From: Oscillospiraceae bacterium
GTDB taxonomy: Bacteria > Bacillota > Clostridia > Oscillospirales > Acutalibacteraceae
Direction of reading: 5' to 3'
NCBI GenBank assembly: GCA_015065845.1
Contig: SVPQ01000014.1
Coordinates: 1-55,985 of the forward strand
Length of the DNA: 55,985 nucleotides
Shown here: positions 25,202 through 34,777 of the stretch, one piece after another
How positions within the stretch are numbered: position 1 is the stretch's first letter
Layout: the number at the start of each line of letters is the position of its first letter
The notes under the pieces: model-generated
Seen by the model: the letters and a program-made list of their open reading frames with translations, nothing else
Told to the model about the DNA's origin: nothing
Databases searched by the model: none
Program-made: the position numbers and the translations under genes

Positions 25202-26260
25202 TTATTGGTCTAAATTGATATTACCTGTCTTATTAATTTTTCTGATTTCTGCTTCGTTCATAATATCAATATCGTCAAATTGATTCTGACCATTCTTCTG
25301 ATTAAGTTTATTTCTTACAAAGTCATCATGACGAATAGCAGGTTGATTTGCCATAGGTTCAACAAAGAATAATTCATCTTCTTCCTCTTCAGGTAAGAAT
25401 CTGTATCTGTTTACAATTAACCATATAACAATTGCAATTACCACAATAGCAATAGCACCGATTGTAACAAATTTACCAATATTATCTTTTAATTCGTTTT
25501 TATCCGCATCAATAACATCAGCATCTACATTTTCAAACTGAGCTTCAACAATTACATTGTTAGCAGGCATTGTGAATGAATATTCTTCAATAAATTTACC
25601 GTTTACACTGAGTGAATTTTCAACAAGTTTTTTACCCTCATCCGCTTTTACAGTAATAGTTACAGTTTCACCTGCTTTTGCTTTAGTTGGTTTTACAGTA
25701 ATAACGCCACCTAAATTTGTGCTTACGCTTATTGTATATAATGAATCATCCGGAAGAGCTTCCCACTTAGCATAAAGAATTGTATCTTCATCTGCTTCTG
25801 AAGTTAAGAAATCCCATTTTTCAGTTAATTCACTATCTGCATACCAACCGTCAAACTTAAACCCTTCTTTTTCCGGTGCTTCAGGAATTTCTACTTTACC
25901 ATCTTTAACTTCTACTTCAATTGCCTCTTCACCATTATTAAGTTCAAGCTTTATTTTGAAATCGAAAGCTTCTGTTTCTGGTTCATCAGTTTCAACAGAT
26001 GGTGTCCATACAGGAGTCTGATTTCTCGTAGTTGTAGGTCTGCGTGTTGTTGTAGGTTTTTTTGTAGTTGTTTGTTTTTCTGTTGTATCAATAACTGTTT
26101 CTTCCTCTGTTGCATCCATACCCTCATTATCAGTAGGTACTTCTGTAATAACAAAATCTAACTCATCATCCGGCTCTGCAGATACAACAAAATTAAAAGA
26201 AAGTGCTGAAATAATTACTAAAACAGCTGCCATCAATACTTTGATTTTTCTAAAGTTCAT
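25202..26260 (-). CDS. membrane-anchored surface protein with InlB B-repeat
   Basis: The 352-aa product has a signal peptide (residues 1-28, KVLMAAVLVIISALSFNFVVSA), a Thr-rich linker at about 60-95 (TTTKKPTTTRRPTTTR) that could be glycosylated, an InlB B-repeat-like domain at about 105-172 (FKFDGWYADSELTEKWDF, TILYAKW), a second beta domain at about 176-250 (GGVITVKPTKAKAGETVTI, FTMPANNVIVEAQF), a transmembrane helix at about 265-288 and a cytoplasmic acidic tail. It is probably displayed on the cell surface. ATG at 26260 with GGAG upstream is preferred. It starts 13 bp after the Gfo/Idh/MocA gene and is likely third in that operon. Confidence 0.78.
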   Translation of the reverse strand: MNFRKIKVLMAAVLVIISALSFNFVVSAEPDDELDFVITEVPTDNEGMDATEEETVIDTTEKQTTTKKPTTTRRPTTTRNQTPVWTPSVETDEPETEAFDFKIKLELNNGEEAIEVEVKDGKVEIPEAPEKEGFKFDGWYADSELTEKWDFLTSEADEDTILYAKWEALPDDSLYTISVSTNLGGVITVKPTKAKAGETVTITVKADEGKKLVENSLSVNGKFIEEYSFTMPANNVIVEAQFENVDADVIDADKNELKDNIGKFVTIGAIAIVVIAIVIWLIVNRYRFLPEEEEDELFFVEPMANQPAIRHDDFVRNKLNQKNGQNQFDDIDIMNEAEIRKINKTGNINLDQ

Positions 26261-26273
26261 CACAATACTCCAA

Positions 26274-27431
26274 TCAATAAGTAGAACTCATATCTTCGTT
26301 TATTTTTTCTTCGACTGTCTTTACATATGTAGAGTTTTTAATTTTTTCCTGAAGCATATTATAGAATAAATCTTCATCAACAGGGAGAGTAACTGTTTTA
26401 CCAAGCCAACTAGAAAGAAATGCCGCATTAGAAATGGTAAGACCATTTATTCCTTCTTCACCGGACGCAGTAAGTTCTTCCCCTCGAAGAATCGCAGCCG
26501 CGAATTTATTCATAACTTCAACATGCTGCTCATTTCTGCCATCAAGTTCAGCTTCATAAGTTTTATACTCAATATCAGTAAAACCATCGCCACAACCTTT
26601 TAAATTCTCTGACACACACTGAGACAATTCCGTTACTGTCAATGTACTATTTTCGCATATAATCTTTGCTTTGTCAAGTGTTATTTCTAATCTGTTAGTA
26701 CCCGGGTAGTCACCGGTTGTTGTTATGAATGTTCCTGTTGCACCATTTTTATATTGTGCATAAATCATAACATCGTCTTCCACTTCAATATCGTGCCATT
26801 TACCTTCGTGACAAACTGCAGTAATTTTTTCAGGCATTCCACAAATCCATTGCCACAAATCAAGTTGGTGCGGACATTGATTAAGAAGAACTCCGCCACC
26901 TTCACCAGACCATGTTGCACGCCATCCGCCTGAATTATAATAAGCCTGTGTTCTGTACCAGTCAGTAATAATCCAGGTAACTCGCTTCATTTCGCCGAAT
27001 TTGCCACTGTGTACAATTTCGTGAGCTTTTCTGTAGAGGCAGTTTGTTCTCTGATTGAACATAATACCAAATACTTTGCCACTTTTTTCTGCAACTTCAT
27101 TCATTTCACGAACTTGTTTTGTGTAAACACCTGCAGGTTTTTCACTCATAACATGAAGACCCTTGTTAAGACCTTCAATAGCCATTGGTGGATGGAAATA
27201 GTGTGGAGTCGCAATCAAAATTGCATCTACTTCACCTGAATCCATAAGTGCTGAAGCATCACTGAATGTTTTTACATCAGGTAACTTTTCTTTTGCCCAC
27301 TGTAATCTGTCTTCTTTAATATCACAAACCGCAGTAACAATAAATTCAGGCATTTTGTTTTCTAAATAATTTCTGATATGGCTTGACCCCATATTACCTA
27401 TACCGATAATACCTAAACGAACTTTTTCCAT
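26274..27431 (-). CDS. Gfo/Idh/MocA family oxidoreductase
   Basis: This 385-aa NAD(P)-dependent sugar dehydrogenase has a Rossmann fold at the N-terminus (LGIIGIGNMGSSHIRNYLE), the EKPAGVY motif near residue 97 that holds the catalytic Lys, and a C-terminal domain with GGVLLNQCPHQLDLWQWICG near 185 containing the conserved His. Such enzymes oxidise or epimerise sugars and cyclitols. ATG at 27431 follows AAGGAG at ideal distance. It lies 21 bp downstream of the GH3 gene, so it may process the sugar released there. The specific substrate is unknown. Confidence 0.88.
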   Translation of the reverse strand: MEKVRLGIIGIGNMGSSHIRNYLENKMPEFIVTAVCDIKEDRLQWAKEKLPDVKTFSDASALMDSGEVDAILIATPHYFHPPMAIEGLNKGLHVMSEKPAGVYTKQVREMNEVAEKSGKVFGIMFNQRTNCLYRKAHEIVHSGKFGEMKRVTWIITDWYRTQAYYNSGGWRATWSGEGGGVLLNQCPHQLDLWQWICGMPEKITAVCHEGKWHDIEVEDDVMIYAQYKNGATGTFITTTGDYPGTNRLEITLDKAKIICENSTLTVTELSQCVSENLKGCGDGFTDIEYKTYEAELDGRNEQHVEVMNKFAAAILRGEELTASGEEGINGLTISNAAFLSSWLGKTVTLPVDEDLFYNMLQEKIKNSTYVKTVEEKINEDMSSTY

Positions 27432-27452
27432 AATCAAAACTCCTTCTCTTTA

Positions 27453-29903
27453 TTACATTGATTTAAACAAATCCGGCAACTTCATCAAAGCAGACGGAAT
27501 ATTCTTTATAAGTTTCACAGCACTTGGTGTGAGTGGCTTATCGTTTAATACATCACAAAGAGCATCACACATTTCATCATTGAATACGCCTGAACTCATT
27601 GTTACAAAACAACGAAGAGGTATCTGGAACGCGGTATTTTTCATCATTTCGCTGTTTATACCGCCACCACCGATTTTTTCAACAACCGCAGTAATGAGTT
27701 TTGTTATTTTTTCACCGCGTGAAGTTCCTGAAGCATATTCAAGAGTACAATTTTTATCAATAGGCAGTGACATATCCCTGTCTCTTTCAGGAATTTCGCT
27801 ACCCAAAACTACTGCAAACTCATCATCAGTAGCAAATGCCATATCACCATTATAATAGACAGGCGCTTTTTCACTATAATCAGGTACTTCTGCTTCAACA
27901 GAAGAATTAACTTTTACAGACTCTGTAAGGAGAATTTCTCTCGAAGAAGCACCAACAAGAATTTTGTATTCTCCACTTTCTACATGCCAGTCGTGAATAT
28001 TAACATTATAGAAGGCAAATGAGCGCTTGTTAAGCTGGAGTTCTACTTCTTTTTCTTCACCCGCTTTTAAGAATACCTTTTTAAAACCTTTTAACTCTTT
28101 AGGTGCTTTAAAAATTTTACTCTTTGGTGGTGCAACATAAAGTTGACAAACTTCTGCACCATCAACTGTACCTGTATTTTTCACTTTGAACGAAACTGTT
28201 AAAATCTCATTATCATTTATTTCTTTACTACTGAGTTTAATATCTGAATACTTAAAAGTAGTATAAGAAAGACCAAAACCAAATGGGAATAATACTTCTT
28301 TTTCCGTCTTGTCGTAATATCTGTAACCAATAAATATACTTTCTCTGTACTCAACAGAAAGAAGTGTACCAGGGAAGTTATATCTTGATGGTGTGTCATC
28401 TAAATTAAGCGGATAAGTTTCTGAAAGTTTACCTGACGGATTTACTTTACCTGATAATATATCATAAATTGCTCCGCCACCTGCCTGACCAGATAAAAGA
28501 CCATTTACTACTGCTTTTACATCATAAAGCCAAGGCATAGAAACTGCTGAACCACCAGAAAGAACAACTACGACATTTTTATTTTTTTCTAAAACTGCTT
28601 TTACAAGCTCGTTGTGTGATGGTGGTAAATCTATATGTTTTCTGTCAAATCCTTCAGATTCGTAAACCTCAGTAAGACCAATAAATACAACTGCTACATC
28701 TGCTTTAGATGCTAAATCCGCCGCTTGTGCAATAAGTTTTTCCTGAGGTACATCAGTCGCTTTATCGTAACCACGCGCATAAGCTGCCTTGTACCCATTT
28801 TTAAGAAATTCCTGATACGCAGAGTCTAATTCGGTAGGATTTATGAGTGAACTACCCGCACCCTGATACCTCGGATTTTTAGCCATTTCGCCAATGAACG
28901 CAATTTTCTTTGATTTATCGAGCGGAAGAATGTTATCTTCATTTTTTAGTAATACCATAGATTCACTTGCTATTTTTCTTGCAAGTAGATGGTGTGCTTT
29001 CATATCGCAATTATAATCTGCGTGTAAGTTTTCAGCACCTTTAAAAATAAGTGCTATAATTTTATCAACATTTTCATCAAGTATATTTATATCAAGTTCG
29101 CCTGACTCAACTGCTTTAATAAGTTTTTGTGGACCCAAGCCACCAGAACTTGGCATTTCAAGATTTTTACCCGCCTTAATGCCGTCAACAATCTCGTTTT
29201 CAGCACCCCAGTCAGTAACAACAACGCCATCGTAGCCCCATTCATCTCTTAAAACATCTGTAAGAAGCCATTTATTTTCTGCACAATAAGTACCATTTAA
29301 TTTGTTATAAGCATTCATAACTGTCCATGGTTTTGACTCTTTAACAGCAATTTCAAACGCAGTTAAATAAATCTCTCTTAACGCTCTTTCGTCAGCAACA
29401 GTATTTATAGTCATTCTTCTGCATTCCTGATTATTTGCCGCAAAATGTTTTAATGAAGTACCAACGCCCTTGCTCTGAACACCATTTATAAAAGAAGCCG
29501 CCATTTTACCCGCTAAAAACGGGTCTTCTGAAAAATATTCGAAGTTTCTGCCACAAAGTGGTGAACGCTTCATATTTACACCAGGTCCTAAAAGAACAGA
29601 AACATTTTCTTTAAGACATTCTTCGCCCAACGCAACACCCATTTTTTCTATTAACTCTGTGTCCCACGAAGAGGCAGTTGCACTTGCAGTCGGGAAACAA
29701 GTTGCAGGAGCACTGTTGCCTAACACATCACCTGCTGCAGTTTTCTCCTGATTTTGTTTTCTCAAACCGTGAGGTCCGTCAGTTACCATAATTGATGGAA
29801 TAGAAAGCCGACTGACATCTACAAGATGCCAGAAATCTTTACCTGAACAAAGAGCCGCTTTTTCTTCTAATGTGAGTTTTGAAATAATATCTTTGTATTT
29901 CAT
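27453..29903 (-). CDS. glycoside hydrolase family 3 beta-glucosidase-like
   Basis: This 816-aa glycosidase has the standard GH3 order. The (beta/alpha)8 domain contains TDGPHGLR, GRNFEYFSEDP, KHFAANNQE and the nucleophile Asp in VVTDWGAE near residue 235. The alpha/beta sandwich contains RQGAGSS-like and FIGLTEVYESEGFDR segments, followed by a fibronectin-like domain (GAEVCQLYVAPP, LKGFKKVFLKAGE). About 130 extra C-terminal residues follow. No signal peptide is present, so it probably acts on imported oligosaccharides. ATG at 29903 with GCGAGG upstream is preferred over 29918. It leads an operon with the Gfo/Idh/MocA and surface protein genes. Confidence 0.92.
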   Translation of the reverse strand: MKYKDIISKLTLEEKAALCSGKDFWHLVDVSRLSIPSIMVTDGPHGLRKQNQEKTAAGDVLGNSAPATCFPTASATASSWDTELIEKMGVALGEECLKENVSVLLGPGVNMKRSPLCGRNFEYFSEDPFLAGKMAASFINGVQSKGVGTSLKHFAANNQECRRMTINTVADERALREIYLTAFEIAVKESKPWTVMNAYNKLNGTYCAENKWLLTDVLRDEWGYDGVVVTDWGAENEIVDGIKAGKNLEMPSSGGLGPQKLIKAVESGELDINILDENVDKIIALIFKGAENLHADYNCDMKAHHLLARKIASESMVLLKNEDNILPLDKSKKIAFIGEMAKNPRYQGAGSSLINPTELDSAYQEFLKNGYKAAYARGYDKATDVPQEKLIAQAADLASKADVAVVFIGLTEVYESEGFDRKHIDLPPSHNELVKAVLEKNKNVVVVLSGGSAVSMPWLYDVKAVVNGLLSGQAGGGAIYDILSGKVNPSGKLSETYPLNLDDTPSRYNFPGTLLSVEYRESIFIGYRYYDKTEKEVLFPFGFGLSYTTFKYSDIKLSSKEINDNEILTVSFKVKNTGTVDGAEVCQLYVAPPKSKIFKAPKELKGFKKVFLKAGEEKEVELQLNKRSFAFYNVNIHDWHVESGEYKILVGASSREILLTESVKVNSSVEAEVPDYSEKAPVYYNGDMAFATDDEFAVVLGSEIPERDRDMSLPIDKNCTLEYASGTSRGEKITKLITAVVEKIGGGGINSEMMKNTAFQIPLRCFVTMSSGVFNDEMCDALCDVLNDKPLTPSAVKLIKNIPSALMKLPDLFKSM

Positions 29904-29908
29904 AAAAT
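29879..29908 (+). promoter_or_regulatory. candidate promoter of the 51-aa gene
   Basis: TTGAAA (29879-29884), an 18-nt spacer and TAAAAT (29903-29908). It lies over the start codon of the divergent GH3 gene, so the two units may interfere. Confidence 0.4.
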
Positions 29909-29968
29909 CGCCTCGCATTTTTTTAGAATTTCAGGGAAAAATACTTTCAACAGAAAGTGGTGATAAAA

Positions 29969-30124
29969 ATGAAAAATAACAAAAAGAAAAATCTTTCTAA
30001 AGACGAAGAAGTTATTAATGCTTATAAAGGTGACAACGAAAACATCAAAAGTGATGTTAACGGTTCTTACACAGGACTTACTGAAAACTATGAAGTTCCT
30101 GAGCAAGATGCTGACGACCTTTAA
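29969..30124 (+). CDS. small acidic hypothetical protein, 51 aa
   Basis: This small frame starts at ATG 29969 behind an AAAGTGGTG-like binding site and ends at 30124. The peptide begins MKNNKKKNLSKDEEV, contains NGSYTGLTENYE and ends EQDADDL, so it has a basic start and an acidic, soluble rest with no membrane segment. A canonical terminator 15 bp after the stop and a candidate promoter upstream argue that it is a real gene. The closing DADDL pattern resembles small uncharacterised clostridial proteins, but I cannot name the family. Confidence 0.6.
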   Translation: MKNNKKKNLSKDEEVINAYKGDNENIKSDVNGSYTGLTENYEVPEQDADDL

Positions 30125-30139
30125 ATTTTTGTTACGCGT

Positions 30140-30179
30140 GTATCCGTTATCACAAAATAACGGATACTTATTATTTTTA
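30140..30179 (+). terminator. terminator of the 51-aa gene
   Basis: GTATCCGTTAT pairs with ATAACGGATAC around a 6-nt loop, followed by a T-rich tail. It reaches the stop codon of the convergent P-type ATPase-like gene. Confidence 0.88.
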
Positions 30180-32630
30180 TCGTGTTTTCATCCTAGTGTT
30201 TATAATAGCTATTACAGAGAAAACAAGTTGTGTAATAATAAGTGGTATAATTGACAGTTCTGCACCACCAGCAATAAATGAGAAAGTGGCAGCAAACGCA
30301 ACACCTACTGCTATTGCACCTGTCTGAAGTACTAACGAAGAACGCTTGATTTTACCTAATGAAAGTGCAGAGGCAACTGCATGTAAATAAGAAGAACTTT
30401 TACCATTATGCATTAAAACAGAATCAGCTGCGGTGCGTTTTTCATTAACATAACTATTCAGAATATCACCTGAAACAGCACTTATAACTTTAATTCCGCT
30501 ATTAGGAATTGAAAGGCTTGAAGCAACCATATTATCAGTTATATTTGCGTCATCATTTCTTAAAAGAAGAGATATACTTTCTCGTTCAATAAGTTTAAGA
30601 AGTTTTGCATTTTCCTGATTTACATCGTAACTCACAATAAACATAGCACCAAGTTTACCTTCTATTGCAAGGAATAACGGATATCTGCCATCGTGAGTAT
30701 ATTTTTCTACAAAGGTTTTGTCAGGTACTTCTACATTATGATTTCTCAACAAATCGTAACTACCGACAAGGACTCTTCTGTTCTGAATCCATGCAGAAAG
30801 ACCTAATTTATCTTCATAAGCCAATGTATCAACTGGTGGGAGTAACTCTACTCTGTCCATAACTACTCTTCTGAACAAGTTACCTAATGCACCGCCTGAT
30901 GCTACAACCATTGCAGCAGTGTAGAGAATTGCATCGTCAACTTTCATAGAATGGAAAGTTTTAATACCGAAAACATTACCACCATCTTTATCAAAAACAT
31001 CAGTTGAATCAACTGTAATACCGTTGGCAACTGCACACATTCTGTTTGCTTCCCAACCTGTGATTACACTACCCTTTTTACGAAGTTTCGCTGAAAGTTT
31101 ATTTATTGCAAGATTATCGCAAAGGAATACAAAACAAGGGGCTGAAATTGCTAAAACTGCGGTAAATGAACTTAACCCATTAAAAGCATTTCTTGAAATA
31201 ACAGTTGTTATTACACCAACTACTAACGCTACGAGAAATGTAATCGGAACTGTTCTTTTGTTAAGTTCATCTGAAGGGTAATATTTTTTAGAAAGCTCTA
31301 AAAATCTGCCTGGAAAATTGGTTTTTTGTGACGCCAATATTATTGGTTCATCAAGTAAAAGACCTCTGCCTATTTCAAATGCAGTTTCTTTTCTTTCGAT
31401 ATGTGAAATAGAATAAAGTTCGTTTTCTGTTACTATCTGGAAGTTTTTTCTTAATCTTCTTGCTTCTAAAAGACCGGAGAAGCAGTTAAAAACAAGTGGC
31501 AAAACTGCAACCGCTGAATATAAAGAAAGACTGTTTTCAAACGGGAGCACTGCAAAAAAGAATGAAATATTCTGCAAAAGCACCGCAACAAGTGCAACTG
31601 CACAACCTGAGTTTCTGTTAAATTTCAAACCTTTAAAAGATGCAAAGCCATCTACAATAATATCTTTGCTTACAGAACATGCAACTAGTGTTACAAGGAA
31701 ATTGAGAAGTATCACAGGAAATTCATTCTTGTGAACAAGTGAATTAGGCGCATAAACTGCACTTGCTACTAATGAAAGTACAACAAGTAAAACAAAACAC
31801 ACAGAGCATATCACCGTATTTATAAGTGCCTTTTTCTCCTGTTTCTTTAAATTGAACTCAACCTTGAATTTATCGTTTACATTTCTGTATTCATCAAGGC
31901 CGAATTTTATACCGTTATCATCGTCCTGAAATTCTTCTTCAGGCTCGGTACTTACAACGAATTCTGCCGCTTTTTTGCGTCTTTTCTTAATGAGTTCTCT
32001 TTCAACTTCTTCTTCATCAACAATCTGAACTTCTTCCTCAGTATTAAACCCTTCAAAAGAAAGCTGCATATCGTCTTCTTCAATAAGCTCGGTTTCTTCG
32101 GCACTACCGTCAGTAACCGCCAATGAACGAAGCCCTATTGTTCTGCTATTTTTAATTTCTTTTGTTGATTCTTCTCTTTTTTGTTCTTCACGAAGAATAT
32201 CTTCTGAAACTAAAATAGGAATAGGCTCTAATTCTTTTGTACTTTTAAAATTACTTGTTTTTTTTACAAAACCACCGCGTTCATAAGGTTGTTCGCCTGC
32301 GGGAATAAACTTATGCTCAGCAGTCTTTTGTAAATTGTGCATCGGCTTATTAAGAAAACGGTCTCGATATTTATCGCTTTCAAGTGCAGTAAATGCTCTT
32401 GTTGCACCATCAACACCAGATTTCTCAACCGATGTGGTTTTTATTTTATGTTCAATATCTTCATTATAAACAGGTCTTGGGTCAACAGATTCCGACTTAT
32501 TTATTACAGGAGCAACCTGTTCGGGTTCAAAATCCTTTTCAGAAGAAATACCACTATCCTGTAAAAGCTCATCTATTTCTTCAAATGTCCATTTTCTGTT
32601 ACTACCATTACCATAAAAATCATCGTACAA
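30177..32630 (-). CDS. degenerate P1B-type ATPase-like membrane protein
   Basis: The 817-aa protein has a disordered acidic N-terminal part (1-255) and a core laid out like a heavy-metal P-type ATPase with about eight transmembrane helices. The intramembrane CPC is SAPC at residues 496-499. The segment that normally ends in DKTGT reads NGITVDSTDVF with Asp541 but not the rest of the motif. The usual TGD is replaced by RNDDAN near 691, and GDGxND is absent. It is therefore unlikely to pump by the classical cycle and may be a regulator or structural protein. The start is a TTG at 32630 with GGTGAG 4 nt ahead. It is the last gene of the parA-parB-serS-rlmB unit. Confidence 0.7.
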   Translation of the reverse strand: MYDDFYGNGSNRKWTFEEIDELLQDSGISSEKDFEPEQVAPVINKSESVDPRPVYNEDIEHKIKTTSVEKSGVDGATRAFTALESDKYRDRFLNKPMHNLQKTAEHKFIPAGEQPYERGGFVKKTSNFKSTKELEPIPILVSEDILREEQKREESTKEIKNSRTIGLRSLAVTDGSAEETELIEEDDMQLSFEGFNTEEEVQIVDEEEVERELIKKRRKKAAEFVVSTEPEEEFQDDDNGIKFGLDEYRNVNDKFKVEFNLKKQEKKALINTVICSVCFVLLVVLSLVASAVYAPNSLVHKNEFPVILLNFLVTLVACSVSKDIIVDGFASFKGLKFNRNSGCAVALVAVLLQNISFFFAVLPFENSLSLYSAVAVLPLVFNCFSGLLEARRLRKNFQIVTENELYSISHIERKETAFEIGRGLLLDEPIILASQKTNFPGRFLELSKKYYPSDELNKRTVPITFLVALVVGVITTVISRNAFNGLSSFTAVLAISAPCFVFLCDNLAINKLSAKLRKKGSVITGWEANRMCAVANGITVDSTDVFDKDGGNVFGIKTFHSMKVDDAILYTAAMVVASGGALGNLFRRVVMDRVELLPPVDTLAYEDKLGLSAWIQNRRVLVGSYDLLRNHNVEVPDKTFVEKYTHDGRYPLFLAIEGKLGAMFIVSYDVNQENAKLLKLIERESISLLLRNDDANITDNMVASSLSIPNSGIKVISAVSGDILNSYVNEKRTAADSVLMHNGKSSSYLHAVASALSLGKIKRSSLVLQTGAIAVGVAFAATFSFIAGGAELSIIPLIITQLVFSVIAIINTRMKTR

Positions 32631-32670
32631 ATCTGCTCACCTACCTTTTTAATTCTTTTAAATTTCTTTT

Positions 32671-33441
32671 TTAATCTCTCTGACGGGATACTTCATACAT
32701 CAAAATACCCGCCGCAACTGACGCATTGAGAGAATTAATTTTGCCTTTCATTGGCATTGAAAGTGTTACATCACACTTTTCTTTAACGAGTCTACCGACA
32801 CCGTTACCTTCTGAACCGATTACAAGTGCAATAGCACCTTTTAAATTGCTTTTATAGAAAGGTTCTCCGTCCATATCTGCACAGTAAACCCATACACCGC
32901 GTTTTTTGAGTTCATCAATAGTCTGTGGAATATTTGTCACTCTTGCAACATGCATAAATTCAACTGCACCAGCAGAAGTTTTAGCAACTGTAAAACTTAA
33001 AGATGCACTTCTGCGTTTAGGAATAATAACACCGTGGGCACCCGCCGCTTCTGCAGTACGGATAATTGCACCTAAGTTATGCGGGTCTTCGATTTCATCA
33101 CAGATAATTATAAACGGTGGTTCGTTTCTTTCTTCTGCAGTTGCGAAAATATCCTCAACAGAAGAATATTCTTTAACTGCACCCATAGCGGCAATTCCCT
33201 GGTGATTATTGTGACCACATATAAAGTCGAGCTTTTTAGAATCAACTTCCTTTATAACAATTCCTGCTTTTTTTGCATCTGCAACAATTTTAGGAATAGA
33301 ACCACTTCTGTCACCACGGGCAACCATTACACTGTCAAGCGGTCTGCCACTTTTTATTGCTTCGGCAACTGAATTTCTGCCGAATATAACATCTTTTTCA
33401 TTTTCTCTCTCATTGTTAAGAGAATTGTCATTTTTTATCAT
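32671..33441 (-). CDS. rlmB: 23S rRNA (guanosine-2'-O-)-methyltransferase RlmB
   Basis: RlmB is a SPOUT (TrmH-family) methyltransferase that methylates a guanosine ribose in 23S rRNA. The 256-aa protein has an N-terminal substrate-binding domain (IFGRNSVAEAIKSGRPLDSV near residue 19) and the knotted catalytic domain with EDPHNLGAIIRTAEAAGAHGV near 116, IALVIGSEGNGVGRLV near 208 and LSMPMKGKINSLNASVAAGILMYE at the C-terminus. All three SPOUT motifs are present. A short basic and Asn-rich lead precedes the domain. It starts 18 bp downstream of serS. Confidence 0.95.
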   Translation of the reverse strand: MIKNDNSLNNERENEKDVIFGRNSVAEAIKSGRPLDSVMVARGDRSGSIPKIVADAKKAGIVIKEVDSKKLDFICGHNNHQGIAAMGAVKEYSSVEDIFATAEERNEPPFIIICDEIEDPHNLGAIIRTAEAAGAHGVIIPKRRSASLSFTVAKTSAGAVEFMHVARVTNIPQTIDELKKRGVWVYCADMDGEPFYKSNLKGAIALVIGSEGNGVGRLVKEKCDVTLSMPMKGKINSLNASVAAGILMYEVSRQRD

Positions 33442-33458
33442 ACATAAATCCTTGAATT

Positions 33459-34748
33459 TTATTTGTTATTAGGAATAAGTTTTTCTTTACCACCCATATA
33501 TGGTCTTAATGCTACAGGAATATCAACTGTACCATCTTCATTAAGATTGTTTTCAAGGAATGCAATTAACATTCTTGGTGGTGCTACTACTGTATTATTG
33601 AGTGTATGCGGGAAATATTTACCATCTTTACCATTTACACGGATTTTAAGTCTTCTTGCCTGTGCATCTGAAAGATTTGAGCAAGAACCAACTTCAAAAT
33701 ATTTCTTCTGACGAGGGCTCCAGGCTTCAACATCTATTGACTTAACTTTTAAGTCTGCAAGGTCACCTGAACAACATTCAAGAGTTCTTACAGGAATGTC
33801 GAGTGAACGGAAAAGGTCAACTGTATTTTTCCAGAGATTAGTAAACCACATTGGGCTTTCTTCTGGCTTACAAACAACAACCATTTCTTGTTTTTCAAAC
33901 TGGTGAATTCTGTAAACACCGCGTTCTTCTATACCGTGAGCACCTTTTTCTTTTCTGAAACAAGGTGAATAACTTGTGAGTGTCTGTGGAAGTTTTTCTT
34001 CAGGAACAATCTGGTCAATGAATTTACCAATCATTGAATGTTCACTTGTACCGATAAGGTAAAGGTCTTCACCTTCGATTTTGTACATCATAGCTTCCAT
34101 TTCTGCAAAGCTCATAACGCCTGTTACAACATCACTTCTAATCATAAATGGTGGAATGTAATATGTGAAACCACGATCAATCATAAAATCTCTTGCATAA
34201 GAAATAACTGCAGAATGAAGTCTTGCAATATCACCACAGAGATAATAGAAACCATTACCTGCAACACGGGCAGCACTATCTAAATCGATACCATCAAAAC
34301 TTTCCATAATTTCTCTGTGGTAAGGAATTTCAAAATCAGGTACTACAGGTTCACCGAATTTTTCGAGTTCAACATTTTCGCTGTCATCTTTACCAATCGG
34401 AACGCTCTCATCAATGATGTTAGGAATAACCATCATAATATCGTTAACTTTTTTAGAGTATTCTGCTTCTTTTGCTTCTAATTCTGCAAGTTTCTGGGCA
34501 TCTTCAGAAACTTTCTTTTTCATTTCTTCCGCTTCTTCTTTTTTGCCTTGTGCCATAAGAGCACCAATCATTTTGCTGTTTTTATTTCTAGACGCTCTTA
34601 AATTGTCTGCTTCGCCTTTAATAGCTCTGCTTTCTTTATCAAGCTCAATAACTTCATCTACTAAAGGAAGTTTCTTGTCCTGAAATTTCTTTTTGATATT
34701 TTCTTTTACTACTTCTGGATTTTCTCTTAAAAATTTAATGTCTATCAT
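33459..34748 (-). CDS. serS: serine-tRNA ligase
   Basis: SerRS charges tRNA-Ser. The 429-aa class II synthetase has a long N-terminal coiled coil (residues 1-110, charged heptads such as LDKESRAIKGEADNLRASRNK) that grips tRNA. The catalytic core contains motif 2 FRKEKGAHGIEERGVYRIHQFEKQE near residue 265 and motif 3 VALRPYMGGKE near 415. Length is normal. It lies 29 bp downstream of parB, too short for a T-box leader, so it is expressed with parAB. AAGGGG precedes the ATG. Confidence 0.97.
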   Translation of the reverse strand: MIDIKFLRENPEVVKENIKKKFQDKKLPLVDEVIELDKESRAIKGEADNLRASRNKNSKMIGALMAQGKKEEAEEMKKKVSEDAQKLAELEAKEAEYSKKVNDIMMVIPNIIDESVPIGKDDSENVELEKFGEPVVPDFEIPYHREIMESFDGIDLDSAARVAGNGFYYLCGDIARLHSAVISYARDFMIDRGFTYYIPPFMIRSDVVTGVMSFAEMEAMMYKIEGEDLYLIGTSEHSMIGKFIDQIVPEEKLPQTLTSYSPCFRKEKGAHGIEERGVYRIHQFEKQEMVVVCKPEESPMWFTNLWKNTVDLFRSLDIPVRTLECCSGDLADLKVKSIDVEAWSPRQKKYFEVGSCSNLSDAQARRLKIRVNGKDGKYFPHTLNNTVVAPPRMLIAFLENNLNEDGTVDIPVALRPYMGGKEKLIPNNK

Positions 34749-34777
34749 AAATATACCCCTTATCTTTTATCTGAGAA

